From Elusimicrobiota bacterium (GTDB lineage: Bacteria > Elusimicrobiota > Elusimicrobia > UBA1565 > UBA9628), in assembly GCA_013044195.1 (NCBI GenBank), contig JABEUV010000043.1, positions 1 through 42,459 of the forward strand: a stretch of DNA of 42,459 bases, read 5' to 3'. This document shows, piece after piece, positions 1 to 7,524 of the stretch. Positions within the stretch are counted from its first letter, which is position 1. Every line of letters begins with the position of its first letter. The position numbers and the translations under genes were made by a program. The notes beneath the pieces were generated by a model. That model ran no database searches. It worked only from the letters and a program-made list of their open reading frames with translations, and was not told where the DNA came from.

Positions 1-281
1 TATTTGAGCGGTTGGGCGTAGCCCAGGAAGCCGTATTGGTCGGCCAGTATGCCGCTGTGGAAGCTGGTCTCCAATTCCGGGGCCGTCGCCGCGGCGACGC
101 CGGCGGGATTGACGCCCAGCGAGGAGATGCCGCCGTCGACGCCCGTGTACGCTCCGCCCATCGCGGCGACGTCCGCGGAGACGGGCAGGCGCAGGACCGC
201 CGCACCCGCCTGCATGGCCGCGCGCGCGGCGGGGGCCGCGCCGACGACGACGGCGGCGGCGAGAAGAGCGGCGCGTCTCAT
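1..281 (-). CDS. PorV/UPF0164-like outer-membrane beta-barrel protein, N-terminal part
   Basis: Reading the minus strand from the ATG at 281 gives an open frame that runs off the left edge (93 residues visible), so the ORF track missed it. It opens with a short signal peptide (Arg-Arg, then an Ala/Val core ending near AARAAM). After that comes the pattern LRLPVSADVAAMGGAYTG, then GISSLGVNPAGVA. This matches the start of PorV/PorQ and UPF0164 barrels, where a G-A/M-GG-A-Y motif is followed by a N-P-A-G turn. Such proteins sit in the outer membrane; PorV of the type IX secretion system handles proteins with C-terminal sorting domains. The ATG overlaps the stop of the upstream sorting-domain gene (ATGA), so the two are probably translated together. 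Family assignment is good; the exact role is inference because most of the barrel is missing. Confidence 0.7.
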   Translation of the reverse strand, partial: MRRAALLAAAVVVGAAPAARAAMQAGAAVLRLPVSADVAAMGGAYTGVDGGISSLGVNPAGVAAATAPELETSFHSGILADQYGFLGYAQPLK

Positions 282-1780
282 CGGATCACGACGATCTTCT
301 GCTTCGCGTCGATCTTTTGGCCGGTCACGTGGAGGACGTAGACGCCGCTCGGCGCGGGCGCGCCGGAGGCGAAGGCGCCGTTCCAGGTCAGGTTCAGCGT
401 GCCCGGCCCCTGCGGCCCGTCGTAGAGCGTGATCACGCGCCGGCCGTCGATGGTGAAGATGCGGGCGGTGGTCTGGCCGGGATTGTAGACGGTGATCGCG
501 ATCTTGGTGGAGGTCGTCGCGGTGCGCGGGCTGATCAGATTGTCGAGCACGGTCACGGTGCCGGGCTGGAAGGTGATCTGAAAGGCGCTGAGCAAGGTCG
601 TCGAGGCGCCGTCGGCGTTGGTCACGGTCAGGTCGCGTGGTCCGGGAGAGGCGCCGACCGTGTTGATGGTTCCGGTCAAGGTCTCGTCGTTGACGGTGAG
701 GACGGAGGTGGGGGTGATGTTCGCCGCGCCGGCCCCGGTGAGCACGAACGAGGCGCCCGGGGAGAAGATTTCGCCGGAGATCGTCACCGCGGCGGCGGCG
801 ACGGTGTTATCCATGGCCGTCGGCGCCATGGAGACCGGCGCGGGTTCTCCGGTCAGAGAGGAGTCCGCGTCATAGGCCGCAATGACGGGATTATACTCGC
901 CGTAGTAGAGCCGCCAGCGGAAGGTGTCCGTCGAGCGCGTCGGCGCGGCGCCGAACAACGCGCTGGTCGAAAAAGTCGACACGCGTACGCCGGTTTCCAG
1001 AGTGAAGCCCGTGCCGCTATTGTCGGCGGAGAGAGCGCTGAGGATGCTGGTCGCGGTGGATTGCCCGACGGCCGGCTCGGTGAAGAACAGGCGCACGCGG
1101 CCGTCGGTCAGTTCCGACGCGCCGACTTGGTAGGCGACGGTCGCGACGGCGATCACGGGAGGCGTCCAGGTCAGACCCTGATCGGTCGACACGGTCGTGT
1201 AGATTAGGCGGTTGGCCGGATCGGTCAAGCCGTCGACGTTCTGCACGTAATACATTCTCCAGCCGGCGCCGCCCTGGAGTTGGACGACGCTGGGCGAGCC
1301 GACGTAGGCCGCGCCGCCGCTGGCCTGGAGCCGCACGCCGGAGTCGTTGATCCAACTGAGACCGTCGGTCGACTTCGCGCTGACGATCTGGTAGGAGGCG
1401 CTCGACGTCTGGATCGAGTATTCCATGCGAAAGCCGCTGCTGAGCGCAACCACCGAAGCGCCGGTGATGAAGGCCGCGGAAACCGAGGGCAAAGTCGTCG
1501 TGCTGACGTCGCCGCCCGTCGCCTCGGCGGTCCACGCGGCGCCGTCGGGCGACTGCGCGCTGCGCACCGCGTAGGCCGCGCTCGAGCTGTACAGATAATA
1601 CAGCCGGATCGGGTAGGGCGTGGGAGGTGAAACGGGGGCGACGCACAGCGGCAGGGCGCTGGAGATGGACACGTTCGTTTCCGCATTGAACTGCGGCGTG
1701 GCGCGGGCGCGCGCGGCGGACAGCAGAAGCAGCGCCATACACGCGTGCGCCGCCGTCGATCCCCAGTTCTTGTTGGTCAT
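278..1780 (-). CDS. Secreted repeat protein with IPT/TIG-like and FlgD/T9SS-like C-terminal domain
   Basis: A 500-residue exported protein. I start it at the ATG at 1780 (MTNKNWGSTAAH), which begins a signal peptide; the longer ORF in the track adds 106 low-complexity residues read through nadC. After the signal peptide comes a sialidase/BNR-like region, with repeated S-x-D-G-x-x-W strands such as SPDGAAWTAEA, STDGLSWINDS and STDQGLTWTPP. A predicted Ig-like IPT/TIG stretch (SGEIFSPGASFVLTG) follows. The last 65 residues (IDGRRVITLYDG, APSGVYVLHVTG, KIVVIR) look like the FlgD-Ig/T9SS type A sorting domain found at the C-terminus of surface proteins. No sialidase Arg triad or Asp-box could be verified, so an enzymatic role is not claimed. 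The stop overlaps the start of the PorV-like gene. A likely job is an exported glycan- or surface-binding protein. Confidence 0.75.
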   Translation of the reverse strand: MTNKNWGSTAAHACMALLLLSAARARATPQFNAETNVSISSALPLCVAPVSPPTPYPIRLYYLYSSSAAYAVRSAQSPDGAAWTAEATGGDVSTTTLPSVSAAFITGASVVALSSGFRMEYSIQTSSASYQIVSAKSTDGLSWINDSGVRLQASGGAAYVGSPSVVQLQGGAGWRMYYVQNVDGLTDPANRLIYTTVSTDQGLTWTPPVIAVATVAYQVGASELTDGRVRLFFTEPAVGQSTATSILSALSADNSGTGFTLETGVRVSTFSTSALFGAAPTRSTDTFRWRLYYGEYNPVIAAYDADSSLTGEPAPVSMAPTAMDNTVAAAAVTISGEIFSPGASFVLTGAGAANITPTSVLTVNDETLTGTINTVGASPGPRDLTVTNADGASTTLLSAFQITFQPGTVTVLDNLISPRTATTSTKIAITVYNPGQTTARIFTIDGRRVITLYDGPQGPGTLNLTWNGAFASGAPAPSGVYVLHVTGQKIDAKQKIVVIR

Positions 1781-1807
1781 GGTGCGCCGTATGGCGGCCC
1801 GGGCGAG

Positions 1808-1813
1808 ATTATA
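1808..1813 (-). promoter_or_regulatory. -10 element (TATAAT) before the sorting-domain gene
   Basis: A perfect TATAAT inside an AT-only tract (TTATATATATAAT) lies 27 nt upstream of the ATG at 1780, in the gap after nadC. No convincing -35 is visible; the sequence in its place is a GC-rich imperfect inverted repeat (1821-1840) that could act as a terminator hairpin for nadC. Confidence 0.5.
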
Positions 1814-1839
1814 TATATAAGCGGCCCGCGGACCGCGGC

Positions 1840-2682
1840 CTAAATCAAGTCCAGGCCCAGGTCGAGCGCGGGCGCGCTGTGCGTCAGGCGGCCGATGGAG
1901 ATGCGGTCCGGCCCCAGGCGTGCGAGCGCGAGGACGGTGTCCAGGCTCACGCCGCCGGAGATCTCCAATAGAACGCGCGGCGCCCGCGCGCGCAGGCGCC
2001 GGATCGCGGCGCGCAGAAGGCGCGGCGGCATGTTGTCGAGCAGGAGCACGTCGGGACGCAGCGCCAGGGCGCGCTCCGCCTGGACCAAGTCGTCGCACTC
2101 GACGATCAGTTTGGCGCGCGGACGCAGGCGGCGCAGCGCGCGCGCGCCTTCCTCAAGACTCCCGCCGAGGCGGTGGTTGTCCTTGACCATGGCCGCGTCG
2201 TAAAGGCCCATGCGATGGTTGACGCCGCCGCCGCAGACGACCGCGTATTTGTCCAGCGCGCGCCAGCCGGGAAGGGTCTTGCGCGTGTCGAGGATGCGCG
2301 CGCGCGTGCCGCGCACGCGGTCGGCGTAGCGCCGGGTCAGGCTGGCCACGCCGGACATGCGCTGCAGAAAGTTAAGCGCGGTGCGTTCGGCCGTGAGCAG
2401 GCCGCGTCCACCCGACACGTCCATGACCGCCTGTCCGGGGCGTACGCGCGCGCCGTCGCGGACCCGCGCGCGCACGCGCGCGCCGGGCGCGCAGGCGCGA
2501 AAGGCCGCCGCCGCGACATCTAAGCCGCAGACCACGCCGGCCTCCCGCGCGACCACCCGCGCGCGCACGCGCGCGTCCGCAGGAACGAAGAAGCGCGTGG
2601 TCAGGTCGCCGTCGCGGCCTAGGTCCTCGCGCAGCGCGGCGCGCAACAGCGGACGGTACGCCGAGGGTGCTAGGCGCTTCAT
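1840..2682 (-). CDS. nadC: Nicotinate-nucleotide pyrophosphorylase (carboxylating)
   Basis: NadC (quinolinate phosphoribosyltransferase) makes nicotinate mononucleotide from quinolinate and PRPP, the last step of de novo nicotinate nucleotide synthesis; it is cytoplasmic. The 280 residues match the family length (about 280-300). Visible signatures are LREDLGRDGDLTTR near the N-terminus, TAERTALNFLQRMSGVAS, the PRPP/quinolinate-binding run ILDTRKTLPGWRALDKYAV, GGGVNHRMGLYDAAMVKDNH, and the C-terminal barrel strands LLLDNM and LEISGGVS. The key Arg, Lys and His residues of the active site are all in these blocks. The ATG overlaps the stop of the upstream Trp-rich gene (ATGA). nadA and nadB are not in the window. 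Confidence 0.95.
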   Translation of the reverse strand: MKRLAPSAYRPLLRAALREDLGRDGDLTTRFFVPADARVRARVVAREAGVVCGLDVAAAAFRACAPGARVRARVRDGARVRPGQAVMDVSGGRGLLTAERTALNFLQRMSGVASLTRRYADRVRGTRARILDTRKTLPGWRALDKYAVVCGGGVNHRMGLYDAAMVKDNHRLGGSLEEGARALRRLRPRAKLIVECDDLVQAERALALRPDVLLLDNMPPRLLRAAIRRLRARAPRVLLEISGGVSLDTVLALARLGPDRISIGRLTHSAPALDLGLDLI

Positions 2683-3779
2683 TGCGCGGGAATGGGCGGC
2701 GGGCTGGTGGGCGGAGCGCCCATGTCGGGCGCGTCGGCGGGGACGGCGTCTACGCCCGGAGTCGACGGCTGAGAGGGGGCCCCGTCGACCGGGCGCAGGG
2801 CGGAGCGGCCCTGCGCGTCGAACACGTCGTAGGTGCCGTCGAGGAGGAGAAGAAGAACCTGGAGCTTGTCGCCGGTCGACTCCGAGAACTGCGCGCTCTT
2901 GACCCCCGGCGCGAGGTAGGCGAGGAACTGCGGCTCGCCGCTGGAGCGGTCATAAAGAAAAGCCTCGCGGCGCTCGCCGTAAATCTGCACCTCGCGCGTG
3001 GAGTCCGGGCTGACCACCGCCTGTTCGTTGGCGCCGCCGCCGTTCGAGTCGGCCGCCGCGATCGCGTCCGAGGAGTCGGTCGGTTCCGCGTCGGCCGACG
3101 CCGCCGGCTGTTGAAGGGTCTCGTCGTAGGGATAGTAGCTGTCGCCGATGACGACATACGGCGTCTGCGGCGCGTTCGGGTTGTTCCACCACCAGTAGTT
3201 GTCGTGCCAATAGAGCCAGCGGTCGGCTCCTTGGTCGTACCACCACCAGCGGTTGTCGTCGTAGCGCGTCCAGTAGAACTGCGGGCCGTTGTAGAAGCCG
3301 TACCAGTGCCGGCGGCCGTCGTACCAGTGCGCGTAGCGCATGCCGCCCACGTCGTGCCAATAGGGGTGGTTGACTCGCGTTTCCGAGGATTGCAGCGCCA
3401 GCGCGCGCCGGGCGAAGCCTTGGACTCCCGAGACAGCGCCGTGGTCGGGCGCGCGCCAGCCGCCGTTCCATTGCGGGCTGGGGCGCTGGGCGCTCCACGC
3501 GGACGGACGTCCCCAGGCGTTGGCCCGTCCGTTCGTCCGGCCGAAGCCCGTTCGCGGCGGGACGCGGGCGCCGCGCGGGCGCAGGCGCGCTCCCGGCCAC
3601 AGTTGCGGCGCGCGCGGGGCGCGCGGCCGGACGTAGGAGTACTGCGCGCGCGAGGCGCCCCACGCGCGGCGGGCGCCGCCGCGACCGGCGCCCCAGCCGT
3701 GACGTCCACCGTGGCCTTGGGCGAGTGCGGGCGCGGCGCACAGGACGAGGCTCAAGGCAAAGCGCAGGACGCGGTTCAT
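2679..3779 (-). CDS. Secreted Trp/Tyr-rich protein of unknown function
   Basis: I do not recognise a function. From the ATG at 3779 the protein begins MNRVLRFALSLVLCAAPALAQG, a clear signal peptide with an Ala-Leu-Ala cleavage site. The ORF track starts five codons earlier at a GTG. Neither start has a Shine-Dalgarno sequence. Residues about 15-135 are rich in Arg, Gly, Pro and Trp. Then comes a striking aromatic block (YWHDVGG, HWYDGRRHWYGFYNG, WWWYDQ, DNYWWWNN) with repeated W/Y-D-x-W/Y units, likely a beta-structured repeat. A Ser/Asp-rich linker follows, then a more ordered region (REVQIYGERREAFLYD, LQVLLLLLDGTYDVFD) and a Pro-rich tail. It is probably periplasmic or surface exposed. It is the first gene before nadC and overlaps it by 4 nt, though a functional link to NAD synthesis is not evident. 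Confidence 0.75.
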   Translation of the reverse strand: MNRVLRFALSLVLCAAPALAQGHGGRHGWGAGRGGARRAWGASRAQYSYVRPRAPRAPQLWPGARLRPRGARVPPRTGFGRTNGRANAWGRPSAWSAQRPSPQWNGGWRAPDHGAVSGVQGFARRALALQSSETRVNHPYWHDVGGMRYAHWYDGRRHWYGFYNGPQFYWTRYDDNRWWWYDQGADRWLYWHDNYWWWNNPNAPQTPYVVIGDSYYPYDETLQQPAASADAEPTDSSDAIAAADSNGGGANEQAVVSPDSTREVQIYGERREAFLYDRSSGEPQFLAYLAPGVKSAQFSESTGDKLQVLLLLLDGTYDVFDAQGRSALRPVDGAPSQPSTPGVDAVPADAPDMGAPPTSPPPIPAQ

Positions 3780-3831
3780 GGGGTTAATCAACACTTTTTG
3801 AAGGGGGGAGTAAAGCGTCGGGGCGTGAAGA

Positions 3832-4986
3832 TCAGGCGGCGGCGCGGGAGGCGCTTGCGGTCATTTCATCGAAGGCGCGATGTGCGCGGGGCATCAGCGG
3901 CTCGACGAACGCGAACATCTCCCGATTGGTGTCGATATGGGAGGCGGCGTCGACCAGTTCCAGTCGGTGGAGGGAGGCTTTCCCGCGCGCGCGCACCAAG
4001 GCCGCGTAGCCCTCGGCGTGCGGACCGGACGGGATCAGGTAGTCGCGGCGGCCGGCGATCGAAACGAGCGGGATCTTGAGATCGCCGGTGTTCTCGAACC
4101 GCCGTATCGTCTCGCGCACGGAGGCGGGACGCGCGTCCAGGTCGTAGGACTCGGCGGGCCCCGCGTAGGCGGGGTCGACGTCGCCGAGAAAGAGGCCCAG
4201 CGAGGCCTCCCAGTACACCATCCGGTAGAACGCGCGCAGAGGATTCCAGCGTCCTTCGGCGGGCGGGTAGCCCGCGCGCGCCAGCGCGGCTTCGTCCCAG
4301 TGCGGGCCGGTGCCGGCGCGCAGGGCGGCGGGCAGTTCGCGCAGGAGGTTGCCGGCGTCGGCGCGCCAGAATACGCCGGAGACGTCCAGCGCGGCGTCGA
4401 AGAGCCCCGCGTCGGACTCGGCGGCGCGGCGTGCCACGTAGCCGCCGTTGGAGAGGCCGACGGCATAGGCGCGCTCGACCGGGCGGCCGTAGAAATCCGC
4501 GGCCTCGCGGCGCGCAAGCGCGCACAGCGCCTCCAGGCGCGAGGACCAGCGACGCACGGAATTGTCGGGCGAGTGAGGCATCAGCACGGTGTCGCCGTCG
4601 AGCACCAGTCGGCGCACGGCCTTGTCCGTCGCGGCGAAGGCGAAGCCCCGGCTCAGCGCGAAGTCGGAAAAATAGAGGTCGTAGGTGCGCTCGTCGGTGA
4701 TGCCGGACGCGGCGGCGCAAACCAGGCCGCCGTTCCAGTCGCGCGGCAGGCGCAGGACGAAGCGCGCTCGGTGGTCATCGGGGAGGGTTCCCGCGACGCG
4801 GCGTCCGGGCACGGGCTTGGGCAACGGCGTCCAATACTCTTTCGGCGGCGCGACATGCAGCGCGTCGGGCGCGAGCGTGCCCGACTGGCGCTCCGGGCGC
4901 GTGGTCAGATCGGCGGCTTCTTCGGCGGTGCGAACCGGTTTGACCGGCAGATCCGCGCGAAAGGCGAAGGAGCGCAGCAGGCTCAT
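3832..4986 (-). CDS. Alpha/beta-hydrolase (esterase/depolymerase-like)
   Basis: A 384-residue protein, started at the ATG at 4986 (MSLLRSFAFRADL), because that ATG overlaps the stop of a tiny upstream ORF and the long ORF in the track reads through unrelated antisense sequence. It has the alpha/beta-hydrolase layout: an early strand (RARFVLRLPRDWNGGLV) resembling tannase/feruloyl-esterase and polyhydroxybutyrate-depolymerase-type enzymes, the nucleophile elbow AVGLSNGGYV (Ser in G-L-S-N-G-G), a candidate acid Asp in AGRRDYLIP, and a candidate His in AASHIDTN near the end. No signal peptide is seen, so it is likely cytoplasmic. The substrate cannot be told from sequence. Possible targets are short polyester oligomers or aryl esters. 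Confidence 0.75.
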   Translation of the reverse strand: MSLLRSFAFRADLPVKPVRTAEEAADLTTRPERQSGTLAPDALHVAPPKEYWTPLPKPVPGRRVAGTLPDDHRARFVLRLPRDWNGGLVCAAASGITDERTYDLYFSDFALSRGFAFAATDKAVRRLVLDGDTVLMPHSPDNSVRRWSSRLEALCALARREAADFYGRPVERAYAVGLSNGGYVARRAAESDAGLFDAALDVSGVFWRADAGNLLRELPAALRAGTGPHWDEAALARAGYPPAEGRWNPLRAFYRMVYWEASLGLFLGDVDPAYAGPAESYDLDARPASVRETIRRFENTGDLKIPLVSIAGRRDYLIPSGPHAEGYAALVRARGKASLHRLELVDAASHIDTNREMFAFVEPLMPRAHRAFDEMTASASRAAA

Positions 4987-5108
4987 GGGTCCAACACCTG
5001 CGACAATTTGTCCGGCTGCTTGAGCGGGAAGTTGTGATCGCCGTCGACCTCGGTCGCGCACAGCGCGGCCGGCGCTCCGGGCTGAGCGAGCGCGCGCAAG
5101 TATCTCAT
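4983..5108 (-). CDS. Small coupled ORF, possible hydrolase remnant
   Basis: A 41-residue frame (MRYLRALAQPGAPAALC..., too short for the ORF track). Its stop overlaps the ATG of the downstream hydrolase (ATGA), and a TACAAT hexamer lies 6 nt upstream of its own ATG. It contains VDGDHNFPL, which resembles the last His-bearing loop of alpha/beta-hydrolases. It may therefore be the decayed tail of a second hydrolase, or a short leader peptide whose translation feeds the hydrolase. I cannot decide between these. Confidence 0.4.
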   Translation of the reverse strand: MRYLRALAQPGAPAALCATEVDGDHNFPLKQPDKLSQVLDP

Positions 5109-5114
5109 GACGGG

Positions 5115-5120
5115 ATTGTA
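5115..5120 (-). promoter_or_regulatory. -10 element, predicted leaderless start of the hydrolase operon
   Basis: TACAAT on the minus strand is separated from the ATG at 5108 by exactly 6 nt (CCCGTC). This would put +1 on the A of the start codon. There is no clear -35. The same spacing recurs at other operon-first genes in this window. Confidence 0.45.
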
Positions 5121-5225
5121 AGTGAGACGCTCCCGTGACGATTAGGTCTCCCGGCCCTCTGCGTGCGCGGCAAAGGGCATGCGGCTCCTGGGTCTTTGGC
5201 GGATGGTTCACGGCGCGGGTCTTGG

Positions 5226-5231
5226 TAGAAT
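5226..5231 (+). promoter_or_regulatory. -10 element before the 2OG-Fe oxygenase
   Basis: TAGAAT, preceded by TTGG, ends 7 nt before the ATG at 5239, so transcription would start at or next to the start codon. No Shine-Dalgarno sequence can exist in such a transcript. No -35 was recognised. Confidence 0.4.
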
Positions 5232-5238
5232 GACGGCA

Positions 5239-5967
5239 ATGGCGCAATCCGAAGAGCTTTGGACGGCGTCGGTGGCGCGCGAAGGCTTCGCGTTCGCGCG
5301 CGCCGAGGACGTGCGCGCGCGGCTGTCCGGCGCGCTGGGCGGCTGGGACCGTTTCGCGGCCGGTTGGGAGGGCATGCCGCGCGACGCGTACATGGCCGAC
5401 GGCGGGCGCGACCGGCGCCGGCGCCACGCGGTGCTGACCGTGGCCTCCGACGGCTCCGCCGCGCTTCAGCCGCGACAGCCGCACTACCAGAGCCGGGCAT
5501 ACAACGCGCTCAACGGCGGCGTGGAGCGCTGGTATGAGCCGATGGCGCCGGAGATCGCGGCGGGAGCGCCACTGGCCGCCATCACGGCGCTGGGGGCAAG
5601 CCTCTTCGGCCGTCTGCGGCCCGCCGCCTCTTGGCGCGTGGAACTGCATCAGTTCCGCATTGAGGCGACCGCCGGTTCTCCCGGCCGCCCCACGCCGGAA
5701 GGCGTGCACCGCGACGGCGTGGACTACGTGCTGGTCCTGCTGGTGCGCCGTGAAAACGTGGCGCAGGGCACCACGACGGTGCACGACCCGTCCGGCCGCG
5801 GGCTGGGCGCCTTCACGCTCGCGGCACCGCTGGACGCCGCCTTCGTAGACGACGCGCGCGTCCTGCACGGCGTCACGCCCGTGACCGCGCTGGATCCCGC
5901 GCGGCCCGCGTTTCGCGACGTGTTGGTGGCGACCTATCGGGCCCTGGCTCCGGAGGCGAAATCGTGA
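5239..5967 (+). CDS. 2-oxoglutarate/Fe(II) dioxygenase, BsmA/isoleucine-hydroxylase type
   Basis: A 242-residue protein from the ATG at 5239 (MAQSEELW). An ATG three codons earlier is possible; the 60-nt extension in the track is not protein-like. It fits the 2OG-Fe_Oxy_2 family, which includes amino-acid hydroxylases such as isoleucine 4-hydroxylase and BsmA. The diagnostic block is TPEGVHRDGVDYV, giving the iron ligands His and Asp (H-x-D). VRRENVAQGTTTVHD follows, and a distal His lies in ARVLHGVTPV. The N-terminal part (WDRFAAGWEGMPRDAYMADGGRDRRRRH) matches the family's substrate-side region. The substrate is probably a free amino acid, by family analogy only. The stop overlaps a GTG that begins a broken secreted-protein gene. 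Confidence 0.8.
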   Translation: MAQSEELWTASVAREGFAFARAEDVRARLSGALGGWDRFAAGWEGMPRDAYMADGGRDRRRRHAVLTVASDGSAALQPRQPHYQSRAYNALNGGVERWYEPMAPEIAAGAPLAAITALGASLFGRLRPAASWRVELHQFRIEATAGSPGRPTPEGVHRDGVDYVLVLLVRRENVAQGTTTVHDPSGRGLGAFTLAAPLDAAFVDDARVLHGVTPVTALDPARPAFRDVLVATYRALAPEAKS

Positions 5968-6238
5968 GGATCGCCACCGCGGCGCTGGCGCTGTTCCCGG
6001 CGGTTCCGTGGGCGCGCGCTGCAACGTGTTCAGCTACGTGCTGAAAGATTACGACGCCCTGCGCACCTTCTGCCGCGGACTCCTGGCCCGAACCGACCGC
6101 GCGAAACTGACCCGCCACGAGTATTTTTTTGCCACATGGTCATGGGGCGACCTATCTCTCAAGGGCGACCCCGCGACGCTGCGCGACGGCGAATCCTTTG
6201 AGGCTCCGTGGCAAGCTTGCCGCTTCCCAACGATGTGA
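5964..6238 (+). pseudogene. Frameshifted small secreted protein
   Basis: A GTG at 5964 overlaps the oxygenase stop (GTGA) and opens a good signal peptide (VRIATAALALFPAVPWARAA), but that frame stops after 26 codons. The continuation lies two nucleotides out of phase: CNVFSYVLKDYDALRTFC, then HEYFFATWSWGDLSL, ending at 6238. A single indel near 6015-6025 would join the two halves. The last part overlaps an antisense threonine-aldolase remnant, so the 3' end may also be truncated. I do not recognise the family. A sequencing error is the alternative to real decay. Confidence 0.5.
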
Positions 6239-6360
6239 GGAACCGCGTCCGCCAAGCCCGGACGCAGGAACACCACGGCCTCGCCGAACATCAGCCCGTT
6301 CTTCGTGCCGCCCAGGGAGACCACGTCGACGCCCATCTCTGTAATCAACGCCGACCGGCT
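6196..6360 (-). pseudogene. Threonine aldolase fragment
   Basis: One minus-strand frame reads SALITEMGVDVVSLGG, then GGTKNGLMFGEAVVF, then a GKRQ...ASK match. This is the centre of low-specificity L-threonine aldolase (PLP-dependent). It includes the Lys of GGTKNG that binds PLP. The rest of the roughly 340-residue enzyme is missing on both sides: a stop lies just upstream (near 6370) and similarity ends after ASK. It overlaps the broken plus-strand gene, so this is genomic debris rather than a working gene. Confidence 0.65.
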
Positions 6361-6631
6361 GGTCTACAGCGCCGCGCCGCCCCGCGTGCGCCTTCAGCCG
6401 GTCCAGGCTCATGACGCCGTTGCGGTTGACCACTTGGATCACGGGGCGCGGGGTCCGTGCTCGCCGAAACCGGAAGACGCCGCCCGCAGCGATGAGATCA
6501 TCACAAACACGTGACGGATCATCCATACCCTTCGCCTCCAGGCCTGGAATCTTCTCGTACCGCAGGAACTCTTTGACGTCGAAACCAGCGGTCGGTCGGA
6601 CATCGATTAGTTTAGCAGCGCTTAGGGTCAA
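6361..6631 (-). pseudogene. Unidentified ORF remnant behind the M48 protease gene
   Basis: A TTG at 6631 overlaps the stop of the M48 gene (TTGA). The frame reads MTLSAAKLIDVRPTAGFDVKEF, then DDPSRVCDDLIAAGGVF, then VIQVVNRNGVMSLDRLKAH. These pieces look protein-like but I recognise no family. The frame stays open to 6152 but turns into Arg/Gly-rich sequence where the threonine-aldolase fragment occupies another frame. I treat it as the surviving start of a truncated gene. Confidence 0.35.
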
Positions 6632-7395
6632 TCGGCGCCAAGGCGCGGGGAAAGTGAGGCCTCAGCTCGTTCAATGATGCGACGAGCGCGCTCAAGTCTG
6701 TCGTGCCCAGGCACGTCCGTCCGCGCGGCAGCCGCGAGATAATCCGCGATCTGCCGCTGCGTGAGTGCGCCTTGGGTCGGGTCGTAGCCTGCCCGACGCG
6801 TCAGATCGACGGCGAACCGGTCGGCCTCGAACTCCTGGTCGGACGCTTGTCGATTGAGTTGCGGGCAGACGGCGGCCGTCAACTGGCGCCGGCGTTCCTT
6901 TCGGTCGTATGGCGTGTTCGGATTGCGCGGATGCGCCGCGAGCCATCGTCCACGAAGAAGCTTCTCCGTGTCCTCGGCGAGTTCCGCATGACGGTACTTC
7001 AAGTGACCTAGTTCATGGGCGATCACGAAGAAGATTTGCTCGTAGTTTGCCACGACGAATCGAAAATTCGAGCAGATCAAGACGGCATCGTAGGGCCGCA
7101 TCCCCCTGAAGGCCATCTCGCTGTAAGCGCTTGTCGTGCAGTCCCGCAGATCGTCGCGATTGAAGATCTGGAGTCGCGCATCGGGCAACCGGGCCAACTC
7201 CCTGGCCTGGTAGAAGGCTTTTTGGACGTCGACAAGAAGCTTCTGGGTATCCGCGTAAAGCGGCTCCAAGACACGCTGCCCGGCATTGGCCTGCGCGGAG
7301 GTGACGACGGGAGTCCGGCATGACAGCGGCATCTGATCATCCACGGAAGCGGCCATCGCGGGGACCGCCCAGAGGATGTAGAGCAAGGCGAGCAT
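6628..7395 (-). CDS. M48-family zinc metalloprotease, secreted
   Basis: A 255-residue protein started at the ATG at 7395 (MLALLYILWAVPAMAAS), which opens a signal peptide and lies exactly 6 nt after a TATACT hexamer. The track's longer ORF reads antisense through csbD. The M48 core is clear: FFVIAHELGHLKYRHAEL carries the HExxH zinc site, and DQEFEADRFAVDL carries the downstream Glu zinc ligand of the E-x-x-A-D motif. There is no transmembrane segment beyond the signal, so it resembles periplasmic BepA/LoiP-type or single-domain M48 proteases. These degrade misfolded envelope proteins. Its position opposite csbD and near BON and DUF3309 genes suggests envelope stress. Confidence 0.85.
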   Translation of the reverse strand: MLALLYILWAVPAMAASVDDQMPLSCRTPVVTSAQANAGQRVLEPLYADTQKLLVDVQKAFYQARELARLPDARLQIFNRDDLRDCTTSAYSEMAFRGMRPYDAVLICSNFRFVVANYEQIFFVIAHELGHLKYRHAELAEDTEKLLRGRWLAAHPRNPNTPYDRKERRRQLTAAVCPQLNRQASDQEFEADRFAVDLTRRAGYDPTQGALTQRQIADYLAAAARTDVPGHDRLERARRIIERAEASLSPRLGAD

Positions 7396-7401
7396 GCCGA
7401 C

Positions 7402-7407
7402 AGTATA
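7402..7407 (-). promoter_or_regulatory. -10 element, predicted leaderless start of the M48 gene
   Basis: TATACT on the minus strand, preceded by TGGG, then 6 nt (GTCGGC), then the ATG at 7395. A TTGACA lies only 11 nt upstream of the -10, too close for a normal sigma-70 spacing, so it may be coincidental. Confidence 0.5.
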
Positions 7408-7524
7408 CCCATCCGATGTGTCAATTTTTGTTCCAAAAGCCTTAACGTCATCTCCATCGGAATATGCGGTCAATCTTTCTATGTTGATGCAAGGTCCGGT
7501 TAATGACGCACGGGAGGCGAACCC

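Noticed and set aside
1821-1840. CCGCGG-rich inverted repeat after nadC as a terminator
   Set aside because: The arms pair imperfectly and are followed by an alternating AT tract that serves better as a promoter. It is not strong enough for a separate feature.
278-2098. Long ORF starting at 2098
   Set aside because: The first 106 residues are Arg/Ala/Pro-rich and lie antisense-like over nadC and the promoter region. The signal peptide beginning at 1780 is the natural start.
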